Positions 10,052 through 20,166 of a DNA stretch of 64,000 bases are shown here, piece by piece (the stretch's first letter is position 1; each line of letters opens with the position of its first letter). Both the position numbers and the translations under genes were made by a program. The stretch spans positions 1 through 64,000 of the forward strand of contig NZ_FTNN01000016.1 in assembly GCF_900156405.1 (NCBI RefSeq), in the 5' to 3' direction. Origin of the DNA: Shewanella morhuae. Lineage in GTDB: Bacteria; Pseudomonadota; Gammaproteobacteria; Enterobacterales; Shewanellaceae. The notes below the pieces were generated by a model. That model ran no database searches and was not told the DNA's origin. It worked only from the letters and a program-made list of their open reading frames with translations.

Positions 10052-10864
10052 TTATTCACCAATTAAAATCTTATCCCATTCTAAGTTAGGGGCGCCCACA
10101 ACGATAAAATTAGGGTTCTCTAAGGATTCACGCTCATTATATGTTAACGGTTGCAGCTCAGTATCCATTAGCTGCCCGCCCGCTTCCTCGACGATAATTT
10201 GCGCCGCTCCCGTATCCCACTCACCAGTTGGGCCAACACGCACATAACAATCGGCTCGACCTTCAGCCACTAAGCAGCTTTTCAATGCTGCGCCGCCCAT
10301 GACCACTAACTCGCAGTGCTTAGGATGATTGAGTAAGGTTAATACTGATTGCGGATCTTGACGGCGACTCACAGCCAACCGCAGCGAGACTTGGTCTCGA
10401 TTGGCAATTTGACGACTACTGATGCGAACTTCTTGTTTATCAGTACGTTTGTAGGCACCTAAACCCGCAATGGCGTAATAACACACTTGGGTCATCGGTA
10501 CATACACCACGCCCATAACCGGACGGTTGTGCTCCACCAGCGCAATGATCACAGAAAAATCACCACTGCCAGCGATAAACTCTCCCGTACCATCGAGCGG
10601 GTCAACTAACCAATAACGCTTCCAAGATTCACGCACACTGAGCGGAATATCGGCAGCCTCCTCAGATAACACCGGAATATCAGGCGTGAGAGCGGTTAAT
10701 CGTTCACAAATGATCTTATGCGCCGCTAAGTCAGCGGATGTGACGGGGGTATTGTCAGATTTAATTTCTCGTTCAAAATTACCTTTGAGATAGATATCAC
10801 GGATAGTGATCCCCGCTTCAGTTGCTATTTCAATAATTTGATCGATCAACTCTTCTGGCTTCAT
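10052..10864 (-). CDS. cysQ: 3'(2'),5'-bisphosphate nucleotidase
   Basis: Hydrolyses 3'-phosphoadenosine 5'-phosphate (PAP), the by-product of PAPS reduction and sulfotransfer, at the cytoplasmic membrane. It belongs to the inositol-monophosphatase fold with metal ligands in LSEEAAD, the signature WLVDPLDGTGEF and GEWDTGAAQIIVEEAGG. The start chosen is the ATG at 10864, which has GGAG 8 bases upstream. An ATG at 10909 in frame has no ribosome-binding site. From 10864 the protein is 270 residues. A PAPS-type sulfotransferase lies further along this region, so PAP removal may matter for it too (inference). Confidence 0.93.
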   Translation of the reverse strand: MKPEELIDQIIEIATEAGITIRDIYLKGNFEREIKSDNTPVTSADLAAHKIICERLTALTPDIPVLSEEAADIPLSVRESWKRYWLVDPLDGTGEFIAGSGDFSVIIALVEHNRPVMGVVYVPMTQVCYYAIAGLGAYKRTDKQEVRISSRQIANRDQVSLRLAVSRRQDPQSVLTLLNHPKHCELVVMGGAALKSCLVAEGRADCYVRVGPTGEWDTGAAQIIVEEAGGQLMDTELQPLTYNERESLENPNFIVVGAPNLEWDKILIGE

Positions 10865-10931
10865 AACAACTCCAATCGCAACCTTTGCGAATGTTTTGCA
10901 AGCATTCATCGAATACTTAAAAGGAAAAAGA

Positions 10932-11483
10932 TTATTTATGTTGTAAATATTTTTGCGCTAAAAATAACGCACTCACACTACGGGACTCGGAAAAATCGAC
11001 ATTATCGAGTAAAGCTTCCCAATCGGCCAGCGCCCACGGCACCACATCGATTGGCTCTGGCTCATCACCTTCAAGGCGACTCTCATACAAGTCTTCTGCA
11101 ATAAAAATTTGCATCTTACTGGAGAAATACCCCGGCGCTAGGCTAAGTTCTTTCAATAGCGTGAGCTTATTCGCCGCAAAACCAATTTCTTCCTGCAATT
11201 CACGGTTAGCTGCTTCGATTGGCGATTCACCAGGGTCGATAAGCCCTTTAGGGAAACCTAACTCATAATGATCGGTACCTGCGGCATATTCGCGCGCCAG
11301 TAGCATTTGTCCTTGATGAATCGGTACTATCATCACGGCGCCACGACTACCACCTTTCATACGTTCGTATTGACGCTCGACACCATTAGAAAATCGAAGG
11401 TGCACTTGCTCAATTTGAAATAATCGACTTTTTGCGACAACTTCGCTATGCAATATTTCCGGCTTATTGTGCCGCTGCGACAT
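10932..11483 (-). CDS. nudE: ADP-compounds hydrolase (Nudix)
   Basis: A 183-residue Nudix hydrolase acting on ADP-ribose, NADH and related dinucleotides. The Nudix box GX5EX7REUXEEXGU is intact: G-LIDPG-E-SPIEAAN-REL-Q-EE-I-G. It sits 67 bases upstream of cysQ in the same direction. In E. coli nudE lies near yrfG and hslRO-pckA; here about 13 kb of other genes separates it from yrfG. Confidence 0.93.
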   Translation of the reverse strand: MSQRHNKPEILHSEVVAKSRLFQIEQVHLRFSNGVERQYERMKGGSRGAVMIVPIHQGQMLLAREYAAGTDHYELGFPKGLIDPGESPIEAANRELQEEIGFAANKLTLLKELSLAPGYFSSKMQIFIAEDLYESRLEGDEPEPIDVVPWALADWEALLDNVDFSESRSVSALFLAQKYLQHK

Positions 11484-11682
11484 AACTGCCTCTGGATAAG
11501 AAATAATAAAATAAATAAGACAAGCGACAATCTTACTATCCTGTCTTTAATCTACAACCTGAATTTATTGCATATTCCTAAAGACAAGCCGTAAATGCTT
11601 TGCGAGATACATCACAAACCAAGCTCAGCGTAAGTGGGCTAGAGCAAAATATGCCTAAATATATTGCGACTCATAAATAGCA

Positions 11683-11703
11683 AAAAGGGGCAAAGCCCCT
11701 TTT
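11683..11703 (-). terminator. Terminator of the giant surface-protein gene
   Basis: AAAAGGGGC and GCCCCTTTT form a 9-bp stem with a 3-base loop, followed on the minus strand by TTTTTG. It lies 16 bases beyond the stop of the giant gene. Confidence 0.8.
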
Positions 11704-11718
11704 AAATTTGGTTTACGT

Positions 11719-14700
11719 TTAGAATTGATAACGTAAATTGAGCTGGTAACTGAGAAAATCATTGGGCTCAATATCCACATATTGATACCCCAAGCCAACT
11801 GACCAAGCATCGCTCACTTGATAGCTAAACCGCACCCCCACATACCAATCAGTGCCATCGAGTTCTGTGGTTAAACGGCTATTGCCCATAGTGCTACTGA
11901 TATCCGCTTGCCATCTAAACAATCCGATAGGCACTTCAAAGCGCCAAGCATCATGCTGCAGTAAGGTAAAACGCAATCCCAGCATCACGCCATCGGCCAA
12001 TACGGGGGTCACTGCTTTTACCTGCTCGTGGTATTGTGCCGGAGTCAGACTCGCGCCTTCAATCCGCGCACTCCCATTACCAAAGTCGGCATAGCCTAAT
12101 TCGATTGCAACCAAAGGAGTCCATTGGTAACCCACACTCACCCCAAAAGCGCTATCTTTGTCATCAATCGATGTCACTACGCCAGCGGCAGCTTTGGTTT
12201 GTAAATCTCGCCTGCTGCTATCAACCTGAGCTTGCCCGATAAAGCCCTCGACGTACCAGTTATCAACAGTCGCATTCGCTTGATTTATTGTGCCTGCGAG
12301 CAGTACAGCACCCAAGACCACTTTTTGTAACTCTCGCCGGCGGATTAAGCCCGCCGTAATGATTAATCCTAATACCCACAAGGACATACTGCCTCCACCT
12401 GACTCGTTATCAATCACCACTTCTTGGTAGGCCTTAACGGTAATTAACACTTGTCCTGTTGCGTCACCGCCCACACCATCGCTAATTCGATAACTGACAG
12501 CATCGACTCCATCAAACCCCGTTTTAGGGATATAACGCAGCTTGTTATATTCAACTGACACAACCCCTTGCTGCGCGGTAGCGCTGACTAAAGTTAAAAT
12601 ATTACCGTCTGGATCGCTGTCGTTACTCAGCACATCGAGTAGCAAGCTCGTTCTATCGTCGGTAGCAGCGCTATCGTCTACTGTCGTTGGCGCGGTATTG
12701 CCACTCACTACCACAGTCAACTCACTACTCGCAGTACCACCTTTACCATCGGTAATGCTATACACCAGCACATCCGTACCGATGAAATCAGTTGCTGGCG
12801 TGTAACTGAGCTGCTGATTAGCCAAAATAACCACGGTGCCGAACTCACTGGTCACTTGCGTAACGGTCAGCGTATCACCATCACTATCGGTATCATTAGC
12901 GAGCACATCAACATCAAGACTCTGATTCCAAGGTAAAGAGGCGGTATCTGGATTAGCGACAGGTAGATGGTTGCCATTGAGTATCACAGACACGCCACTT
13001 GGATCGACGATAGTACGGTTAGCGACGCCATCGTCATCGTTAGGACCACCATCCTCTAGGGTTAACTGCACACACCAATGACCTTCAGTCAATCCAACAG
13101 TCCAACGACTATCTCCCGGTGGAGGACAGAAACCACGTTCACCTTCGCTACTGGCGACACTGTTGCGCGCATCAATCACAAAATCTTTCCAACCATTTTG
13201 TGCTTGATACTTACGGTAGACCGCATTTGCAGGGATCGGTGAGCGCTGTGGCATTACTAAACTGTAACTCTGCCCTTGTTGTGGTAATCCCGTTGCAATG
13301 AAGTCAAAAATACCACCGACATTAGCCGCAATATTATCTTCAGGTACTAAGCTCGGTAATAGTTGCATGCCTGTTTGCCCTTGTCTGAGAGCAATATTGC
13401 CTAAACGCAAACATACGCCAGCCTGACCCTCGGCCAAGAAGTACACAGGCTGTAATTCACCTTCAGGCATAATGTTACAATCGTTAATTGCATCCAAATA
13501 ATCAGGAATACCATCACCATCTGTATCGGTAAAGCCTTCTTGAACATCAGGGATCAAATCACCGTCTGTGTCTGCTCCTGTTAATATAGGTAAACTTGAA
13601 CGCACCACAATATAGACTTCCTCAGTGGTAGACAGCGCTGGTAAACCATTATCAGTGACAGTTACACTCACAGGATAAATGCCCGGCAAGACTGATACCG
13701 GAGAGAAGAACATACCCACATCATCGGATTGCAAGCTCAGCGTTCCGCTTGCCCATGTTGACGTTAAGCTGTCCTGCATATTGGCGTCACTGATACCAGC
13801 ATTAATACGAACATCACCGCCATTTTGCGCCACGATAAATTGGTATGCTCCCGCTTGAGTAACATCCAACGTCACCTTAGGCGCAATATTCGCTTCGGTA
13901 ATCAACACCTGAGTTTGCTGCTTACTGCCCAAGTTCAAGCTAGGGTCTAGACTTATCAGCACATCCTCATCCGCTTCGACCTCACCATCTTCAAAGGTGC
14001 TAAAACGGATCTGAGCCTGTTGACCCGATGTCACCTCGACCACCCCATCAACCAAATCATGATCACTGCTACCTGCAGAGCCTGAAACGGTATAAGGCAC
14101 AGAAAGTGGATATACGGGTGCGACGCCATTAAGGTACACACTCACCACTACCTCATTGCCCTCACCCACAAGCTGATCTTTACTCAAGGAAATCAGTGGA
14201 TGTACTTTCACTTTTTGAGCCTTGATCGCCTTATTACCATCGCGATCTACAGCTTGCCAGTAAGCTAAGTAGCTGCCTGGCGCAAAGAACAGACTCTTAT
14301 TCACTAAAGAAACCGGCAATGGATGACCGTTACGGTCAACCGCTTTAGCAATGCCAAGCTTAGCGCGAGTGAATAGCCCCGTGGCGTTCATATCGACATC
14401 GTCTGGCAAAGTGATCACTGGCTGATTTTCCGACTCCGCGCCTTCAATCAGTACATTCACTTTGGCACTGGCACGCCCCTTGTTGCCATCGCTAATGGTA
14501 TAGCGAAGCGCCACAGGCCCGACATACGCTTCAGGCGCAGTAAAGCTCAAGCCATCACTGGTGATTTGCACACTACCGATATCCGCAGCCGCACCATCAA
14601 TCGTTAAAGTACCCCCATCGACATCAACATCGTTCGCAAGCACCGCAAGCGCATAAATATCGTTGGCGGTACTTGTTAAGGTGTAATCGTCATCAACCGC

Positions 14701-17319
14701 CTGCGGATTATCATTCACTGGCGTGACGTTAATAGTGACAGTTGCAGGCTCTGAACTCAGCTCGGCATCTTTAGCAATAAAGCTAAACACGTCTGTTCCA
14801 TTAAAATCTTTCTCAGGGGTATACAACCAAACAGTACCATGTTGCTCTAAAGTGCCGGATTCTGGCAGACTCACCACTTCATAGGTAAGAGGATCGTTAT
14901 CCGCATCCTCTGCTGCAAGGGTGATCATTACAGAACTATCTTCTTCTAAGGTCACTGTTGCACTTGTCGCTACAGGCGCATCGTTGACGTTAGTCACGGT
15001 AATGCTGAACGATTGGTCGACAGTTAGACCATCTGTATCTGTTGCCCTTAACGTGACTGCATGGGAACCAACGTCTGCGTTCGTCGGTGTACCACTTAAT
15101 ACGCCTGTTGCCGCATTGAAGCTTAACCAACTCGGTTTAGTCACCGCGCTTAAGGTCAGTACATCACCTTCATCGGTATCCTCGGCCATGAATGTGTAAC
15201 TGTATGCAGCATCTTGAGTTGCAATTGTGATGGCAGTTGAACTGATAGTCGGGCCGTCATTGACGTTCACCACACTTAAATTAAATGCGGGTAAACTCGC
15301 AGACAAAGTGCCATCAGAAACACTGATAATAATCCCGTTAGTTACACCAACATCTTGATTAAAGGGAGTACCTGACAGCGTTCCTGTTGTTGTGTTAAAT
15401 GTCGCCCATGTAGGTTTATTAGCAATACTAAAGCTAAGTACATCTCCCACAGAGTCAGACGCTGTAGGCGTAAACTGATACGACGCATTTTGATTAACAC
15501 TTAAGGTCGGCGTACCACTAATGACTGGGGCGCTATTTGGCGTTACCGAGTTACTCGCCATTGACGCACTACTGCTGCCAATCGCGTTCGTTGCTACGAC
15601 ACTAAAGGTATAAGGACTACCGTTTGCAAGCCCAGTTACTGTAATAGGGGAAGCTGCACCCGAAGCGTGGAAACCTCCTGGGCTTGAGGTCACTGTGTAC
15701 CCCGTGATTGACGAACCACCATTGAATATCGGAGTGGTAAAACTCACTCTCGCTTGACTATCACCTGCACTAGCCGCTCCTATGGTTGGCACGCCTGGAA
15801 CGACAGCATTCACAGTGAATGAGCGACTTACCTGAGTCGCAGCTAAGTAACTACCATCTCCCGCTTGATTCGCATCAATGGTACACGTGCCAGTGCTACC
15901 GAACGTTAAGGCACCACCAGCGGTAATAGTACAAACTCCTGTAGTCGATGGTGTAAAAGTCACTGTTAAGCCAGAGCTTGCTGACGCAATGAGCGTCGGT
16001 GCGGTACCAAAACTTTGAGCACCAGGGTCTGCAAAATTGATGGTTTGTATCGCTTTAGGCGTGGTAGAGCTAGTTGCAGTAGAAGCGGCTCCCGTCCCCA
16101 CCGAGTTAGTTGCCGTGACGGTAAATGTATATGCTACACCATTAGTAAGACCAGTTACTGTCAGCGGTGAGCTAGCACTCGTCCCAGTGAAGCCACCGGG
16201 ATTTGACGTTGCTGTATAACCAGTAATAGCTGCACCACCGGTAAAGATTGGCGCACTGAAGGTAACACTGGCTTGAGTATCGCCAGCAGTCGCACTCGCT
16301 GCAGTTGGCGCACCCGGTACAACCGCACTGATACTAAATGAGCGGCTGACAGTCGTCGCTGCTAAATAGCTGCTATCGCCCGCTTGATCAGCATCGATAG
16401 TACAAGTACCCACGGAAACGAAGTTTAATAACCCGCCAGAAAAAATAGTACACACTCCCGTGGTTGATGAAGTAAAGGTCGGGGTTAATCCTGAGTCTGA
16501 TGTAGCAGTCAAGGTTGGCGAGGTACCAAAATTCTGCGCCCCTGGATTGGCGAAGGTAATTGTCTGCGGTGATGCTGGTGTGACGGAATTAGATGCTGCT
16601 GATGCAGCACCTGTACCCGCCGAGTTAGTCGCGGTAACAGTGAAGGTATAAGCCACTCCATTGGTTAATCCTATCACCGAAATGGGTGAACCCACGCCCG
16701 TACCGGTAAAACCACTGGGGTTGGACGTAACTGTATAGCTAGTAACTGCAGTACCACCATTACTTGCGGACGCAGTAAAGTTAACCGATGCCTGGGCATT
16801 CCCTGCCGTTGCGGTGCCAATCGTTGGGGCACTTGGCACTACGGCATTCACCATAAAGGTTTGACTTACAGTGCTTGCAGCATTGGTACTCGCGTTACCA
16901 CTCTGATCTGTATCGATAGTACAGGAGCCCGTTGACAAAAAGGTCAGGGTTCCACTGCTCGTAATCGTACAAACTGCTGGTGTCGATGAACTGAAACTGA
17001 CAATTAACGATGAATCTGATGTTGCAGTTAACGTCGGACTAGTGCCGAAATTTTGCGCCCCCGGATTAGCAAAAGTAATTGTCTGGTTAACTTTGGGTAT
17101 CACTGAATTTGAAGCACCTGATGCAGAGCTTGTTCCAATGGTGTTAGTTGCCGTCACAGTAAAGGTGTAAGCCGTACCATTTGTTAGGCCAGTTACCGTT
17201 ATCGGAGAAGTTGTAAATCCATTACCACCAGCACTAATGCCATCAGGGTTAGATGTCACTGTATAACCCGTTATGGCAGCGCCACCATTATTTGCAGGTG
17301 CGCTAAAAGCCACAGAGGC
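11719..17319 (-). CDS. C-terminal part of giant Fn3/cadherin-like surface protein ending in a beta-barrel
   Basis: About 1866 codons in the same frame as the upstream gene, separated from it only by a TAA at 17320-17322. The first possible start is GTG at 17313, with no clear ribosome-binding site. Order of parts (residues from 17313): four Fn3-like segments (pattern SYTVTSNP...GLTNGVAYTFTVTATN) alternating with Ig-like segments carrying GVCTI and GTCTID, to about 590; cadherin/He-PIG-like repeats about 600-1010; a Calx-beta-like region about 1090-1190; a TSP3-like Asp-rich stretch near 1295 (TDTDGDGIPDYLD); two VCBS/cadherin-like repeats about 1480-1630; SGGGSMSLWVLGLI then RRR (1638-1660), like a GlyGly-CTERM sorting tail; then a signal-peptide-like segment and an OmpA-like beta-barrel (about 1680-1864) ending YQF. 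Probably a surface adhesin, function unproven. Confidence 0.75.
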   Translation of the reverse strand, partial: ASVAFSAPANNGGAAITGYTVTSNPDGISAGGNGFTTSPITVTGLTNGTAYTFTVTATNTIGTSSASGASNSVIPKVNQTITFANPGAQNFGTSPTLTATSDSSLIVSFSSSTPAVCTITSSGTLTFLSTGSCTIDTDQSGNASTNAASTVSQTFMVNAVVPSAPTIGTATAGNAQASVNFTASASNGGTAVTSYTVTSNPSGFTGTGVGSPISVIGLTNGVAYTFTVTATNSAGTGAASAASNSVTPASPQTITFANPGAQNFGTSPTLTATSDSGLTPTFTSSTTGVCTIFSGGLLNFVSVGTCTIDADQAGDSSYLAATTVSRSFSISAVVPGAPTAASATAGDTQASVTFSAPIFTGGAAITGYTATSNPGGFTGTSASSPLTVTGLTNGVAYTFTVTATNSVGTGAASTATSSTTPKAIQTINFADPGAQSFGTAPTLIASASSGLTVTFTPSTTGVCTITAGGALTFGSTGTCTIDANQAGDGSYLAATQVSRSFTVNAVVPGVPTIGAASAGDSQARVSFTTPIFNGGSSITGYTVTSSPGGFHASGAASPITVTGLANGSPYTFSVVATNAIGSSSASMASNSVTPNSAPVISGTPTLSVNQNASYQFTPTASDSVGDVLSFSIANKPTWATFNTTTGTLSGTPFNQDVGVTNGIIISVSDGTLSASLPAFNLSVVNVNDGPTISSTAITIATQDAAYSYTFMAEDTDEGDVLTLSAVTKPSWLSFNAATGVLSGTPTNADVGSHAVTLRATDTDGLTVDQSFSITVTNVNDAPVATSATVTLEEDSSVMITLAAEDADNDPLTYEVVSLPESGTLEQHGTVWLYTPEKDFNGTDVFSFIAKDAELSSEPATVTINVTPVNDNPQAVDDDYTLTSTANDIYALAVLANDVDVDGGTLTIDGAAADIGSVQITSDGLSFTAPEAYVGPVALRYTISDGNKGRASAKVNVLIEGAESENQPVITLPDDVDMNATGLFTRAKLGIAKAVDRNGHPLPVSLVNKSLFFAPGSYLAYWQAVDRDGNKAIKAQKVKVHPLISLSKDQLVGEGNEVVVSVYLNGVAPVYPLSVPYTVSGSAGSSDHDLVDGVVEVTSGQQAQIRFSTFEDGEVEADEDVLISLDPSLNLGSKQQTQVLITEANIAPKVTLDVTQAGAYQFIVAQNGGDVRINAGISDANMQDSLTSTWASGTLSLQSDDVGMFFSPVSVLPGIYPVSVTVTDNGLPALSTTEEVYIVVRSSLPILTGADTDGDLIPDVQEGFTDTDGDGIPDYLDAINDCNIMPEGELQPVYFLAEGQAGVCLRLGNIALRQGQTGMQLLPSLVPEDNIAANVGGIFDFIATGLPQQGQSYSLVMPQRSPIPANAVYRKYQAQNGWKDFVIDARNSVASSEGERGFCPPPGDSRWTVGLTEGHWCVQLTLEDGGPNDDDGVANRTIVDPSGVSVILNGNHLPVANPDTASLPWNQSLDVDVLANDTDSDGDTLTVTQVTSEFGTVVILANQQLSYTPATDFIGTDVLVYSITDGKGGTASSELTVVVSGNTAPTTVDDSAATDDRTSLLLDVLSNDSDPDGNILTLVSATAQQGVVSVEYNKLRYIPKTGFDGVDAVSYRISDGVGGDATGQVLITVKAYQEVVIDNESGGGSMSLWVLGLIITAGLIRRRELQKVVLGAVLLAGTINQANATVDNWYVEGFIGQAQVDSSRRDLQTKAAAGVVTSIDDKDSAFGVSVGYQWTPLVAIELGYADFGNGSARIEGASLTPAQYHEQVKAVTPVLADGVMLGLRFTLLQHDAWRFEVPIGLFRWQADISSTMGNSRLTTELDGTDWYVGVRFSYQVSDAWSVGLGYQYVDIEPNDFLSYQLNLRYQF

Positions 17320-19233
17320 TTACCCAATACCTGCCGTTGCAGCGCCAATAGTAGGAGCATATGGGGCTGTCGGGATAGCCACAGTATGAGTTGAGCCGCT
17401 GGTATAGGCTGCAGGGTCAGCGTTACCCGCTGCATCGCTGATATTGGTCGATGCATTCAGGTTGAGTTTGATGGTGCCATTGCCCGTAATACCGCTCACT
17501 GTCACATTCACGCTGGAGCCTGAACCCGCGGAGACGCTGACTATAGTGCCAGTCGCGCCACCGGTAGTACCCAAGGAAAAATCATCGGTAGAAATGTTGC
17601 TGACTGATTCGCTGAAGTTAACGGTGAAATCAACACTGGTATCTGTTGATACTGCACCACCCGAAGGTGCGGTGCTCGTCACAGAGGGCACAATGCCGTC
17701 CACTACCAGCGCTTTATTATTGCCCAGTGAATTAGCTGCGCCAGGGGACGCCAATGTGAGGGTCGCATTGTTAGTAGCGGCATCGCGGATGGTTCCGCTA
17801 TTCAATGCCAAGGAGTTAGTGGCGACATAATCTAGGTCACTGGACGTATCGCCGGACTGAATGGTGTAGTTGAATGTCAGCGTACTGGTACCACTACCGC
17901 TTGCGTAGTTCGCGGTGCGATCCGTTGCGCCTGTCTCAAGTGTAAATTGCGGAGTACCTGTAACAGTTACAGCCTCGCTGAAGTCGACTTGAATACTAAT
18001 ACTATCGCCGATCTTATAAGTGCCATTCGCGGTACTGGAAGTCACTGATGAAACTGTTGGCGCCACACCATCAATCACAATACTTTTATTCGCCCCCAAA
18101 GAGTTTGCGGCACCGGGAGAAGGCAAGGTCAAAGTGGCGTTGTTACTTGCCGCGTCACGAATAGTGCCACTATTTAGCATTAGCGAATTGGTCGCAACAT
18201 AATCTAAATCGGCCGAAGTATCGCCAGACTGAACGGTGTAATTGAATGTTAACGTACTGGAGTTACTACCGCTGGCGTAGTTAATGGTGCGATCAGTGGT
18301 GCCTGTTTCAAGTGTGAGTTGAGGTATACCAGTAACCAATACTGCTTCATCAAAATTCACCTGCACACTAATAACATCCCCAACTTTATAAGTGCCGTTT
18401 GCAGTGCTGGCTGTGATAGAACTTACCGTAGGGGCAACAGAATCGGTAACAAATGCACCCGTTGCGTTATACCCGATACCGCTGCTAGTACCTGTTAACA
18501 TGGAGGAATTAGTCTGGCTATCGTTGACTGTCGTACCGCTGGCTTCATTCAGCTTCCAATACCCCAGCAGACCGGATTCATTGCCTACCAACTCGATACT
18601 GCGGTTATTTTGAATCTGCACTTGCGTGCGCGCACTACTCCACATACGTATATCATCGATACTACCGACGAAATCATCTACCACTCCGCTGTTCTGCAAC
18701 CCAAACACAAGATTGGTCACTCCAAATCCCGTATAATTAGGAACGCTACTACGGGCGCCTTGATCTAAAACGTTTATTCCCTGTGCGACGCCATCAACAT
18801 AAAAATCCCAAGTTCCATTATCAAATACAACTGCAATGTGATACCAGGTTCCTGTGCTTAACGACAACACATTACTTTCTGTCAGGCAACCAAAATCACA
18901 CTCAAGATCGACAGTTAGTTTACCTGAGTTCAATATGAGGCCACCGGCATCAGCACCGCCAGTGAAATCCACTAAATTGATGGTCCCACTGACGTTAGTA
19001 AATTTGGCCCAAAACTCCAGTGTAAATGTTGTTCGATTAGATAGCGCAGAGCCCGCATTTGTCAGCGTTACGGTATCACCAGTTGTGAAGTCAAAAGAAC
19101 GGTTTTGTGCGCTAGCATGGAGGGAGGTCATCGCAAAAAAACTGCCTACAATGAACATTTTCAAATAAGAATGACAGAATCTAGTCATAATATGCTTAAA
19201 AGCATGAATCATTTTGTAAGCATGTTGCAGCAT
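17320..19233 (-). CDS. N-terminal part of the giant surface protein (LamG and Ig-like domains), ended by an in-frame TAA
   Basis: A 637-residue secreted protein. The ATG at 19233 has AGGGGA seven bases upstream. A long N-region is followed by a hydrophobic signal core and a likely cleavage after HASA (about residue 42). Residues about 45-215 form a LamG/concanavalin-like domain ([50 protein letters not shown]). Then two near-identical about 120-residue Ig-like repeats ([17 protein letters not shown]) and a third divergent one follow. It stops inside a Fn3-type unit at TAGIG-stop; other copies of this unit read TAGDTQAS or TAGNAQAS, so the TAA stands where CAA (Gln) is expected. See the downstream entry for the rest. 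Confidence 0.75.
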   Translation of the reverse strand: MLQHAYKMIHAFKHIMTRFCHSYLKMFIVGSFFAMTSLHASAQNRSFDFTTGDTVTLTNAGSALSNRTTFTLEFWAKFTNVSGTINLVDFTGGADAGGLILNSGKLTVDLECDFGCLTESNVLSLSTGTWYHIAVVFDNGTWDFYVDGVAQGINVLDQGARSSVPNYTGFGVTNLVFGLQNSGVVDDFVGSIDDIRMWSSARTQVQIQNNRSIELVGNESGLLGYWKLNEASGTTVNDSQTNSSMLTGTSSGIGYNATGAFVTDSVAPTVSSITASTANGTYKVGDVISVQVNFDEAVLVTGIPQLTLETGTTDRTINYASGSNSSTLTFNYTVQSGDTSADLDYVATNSLMLNSGTIRDAASNNATLTLPSPGAANSLGANKSIVIDGVAPTVSSVTSSTANGTYKIGDSISIQVDFSEAVTVTGTPQFTLETGATDRTANYASGSGTSTLTFNYTIQSGDTSSDLDYVATNSLALNSGTIRDAATNNATLTLASPGAANSLGNNKALVVDGIVPSVTSTAPSGGAVSTDTSVDFTVNFSESVSNISTDDFSLGTTGGATGTIVSVSAGSGSSVNVTVSGITGNGTIKLNLNASTNISDAAGNADPAAYTSGSTHTVAIPTAPYAPTIGAATAGIG

Positions 19234-19327
19234 GACACATCCCCTAAATTAGCTTGTTTTAAATACAAGTAGCGCACAATCCTTGCGCTCATTTGCACTT
19301 ACAGATTTAAACCATATTGTTTCAGAT

Positions 19328-19927
19328 TTAATTACGAGAAGGGAAAAGCCCCTCAAGAGCAATAATAAAACTAACAACTTGGTAAGGTTGTACGATATGA
19401 ACTGGCATATTGTTACCGGCAATACCAGTATTTCCATTTACGTTAACCGTTGTGGTGGCAGTCGCAGGCGACAGTGTGGTGTCCGGTGCAGTAGTGCTAA
19501 AAGCATTAAGAGCAGTTAGCCCACTCATCACTTTGGCGGGTACCGTGGTAGGCCCTGGAATAGCGGTATTACCGTTAGCGGAGGAAGCTCCCAATGCAAC
19601 GCTCGTATTTCCTGTTCCATTTAGTGCCACGGAATGAAAATGCGCGGGTAATTCATTGGCAGTCAATGTCACATTTTCAGTCCCACTCGTTTGTCCCAGT
19701 GTATATTGACTGGTACCTGGGCTTTGGCCTTGATGCACTGGCACACGGCCTTGCAGGTTTGGCAAACCGAAAGTGGTAGTACCATTCCCACCATAAGTAG
19801 TACCTATTATTGCAAACAAAGCCTGATTGTTTGTAATGGGCAATAATTGCCCATTACAAAAGGCCCAACCACGGGGAGCGAAATTACCAGCGAACATGGA
19901 AATTTGACCGATAAATGGATCTGACAT
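19328..19927 (-). CDS. Phage tail-collar-domain protein (microcystin-dependent-protein type)
   Basis: From the ATG at 19927 (GGAG eight bases upstream) it has 199 residues. The N-terminal about 60 residues are a tail-collar domain: MSDPFIGQISMF, RGWAFCNGQLLPI, FAIIGTTYGG, TFGLPNLQGR. The middle and C-terminus are rich in Thr, Ala, Asn and Ser and end in a short hydrophobic strand, PYQVVSFIIALEG. Chromosomal proteins of this kind are often found away from prophages, and no other phage gene is present here. Its role is unknown. It lies between the tailoring-enzyme operon and the giant surface protein, all on the same strand, and could be a substrate of the enzymes (inference). Confidence 0.88.
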   Translation of the reverse strand: MSDPFIGQISMFAGNFAPRGWAFCNGQLLPITNNQALFAIIGTTYGGNGTTTFGLPNLQGRVPVHQGQSPGTSQYTLGQTSGTENVTLTANELPAHFHSVALNGTGNTSVALGASSANGNTAIPGPTTVPAKVMSGLTALNAFSTTAPDTTLSPATATTTVNVNGNTGIAGNNMPVHIVQPYQVVSFIIALEGLFPSRN

Positions 19928-20166
19928 TGTTTTTCTCCTTAAAATCACGATTTTGTCTATTTAACGTTTTTCAACGAAATGATTACTCACGACATTTAAT
20001 CGACAGCGAGTTCCTTTTACTGATTACAACATCATCAACATCACACGATGAGAGGACTATCTAGATAACTTAAATCAAAAAAAAAATTGATTACAATTAA
20101 ACATAGGTTAAAAATCAACAAACACAATTGTACAAAAATAAATCAGTGTGAATTATCACTCTCCAC

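Noticed and set aside
17320..17322. Recoding (selenocysteine or pyrrolysine) at the stop in the giant gene
   Set aside because: The codon is TAA, not TGA or TAG, so these recoding routes do not apply.
14921..17830. Several 60-128 residue plus-strand frames inside the giant protein
   Set aside because: They are antisense shadows of low-complexity repeats (Val/Ala/Pro-rich) with no ribosome-binding sites.
19328..19927. Prophage remnant suggested by the tail-collar gene
   Set aside because: No other phage gene, integrase or attachment site lies nearby, and collar-domain proteins occur outside phages.
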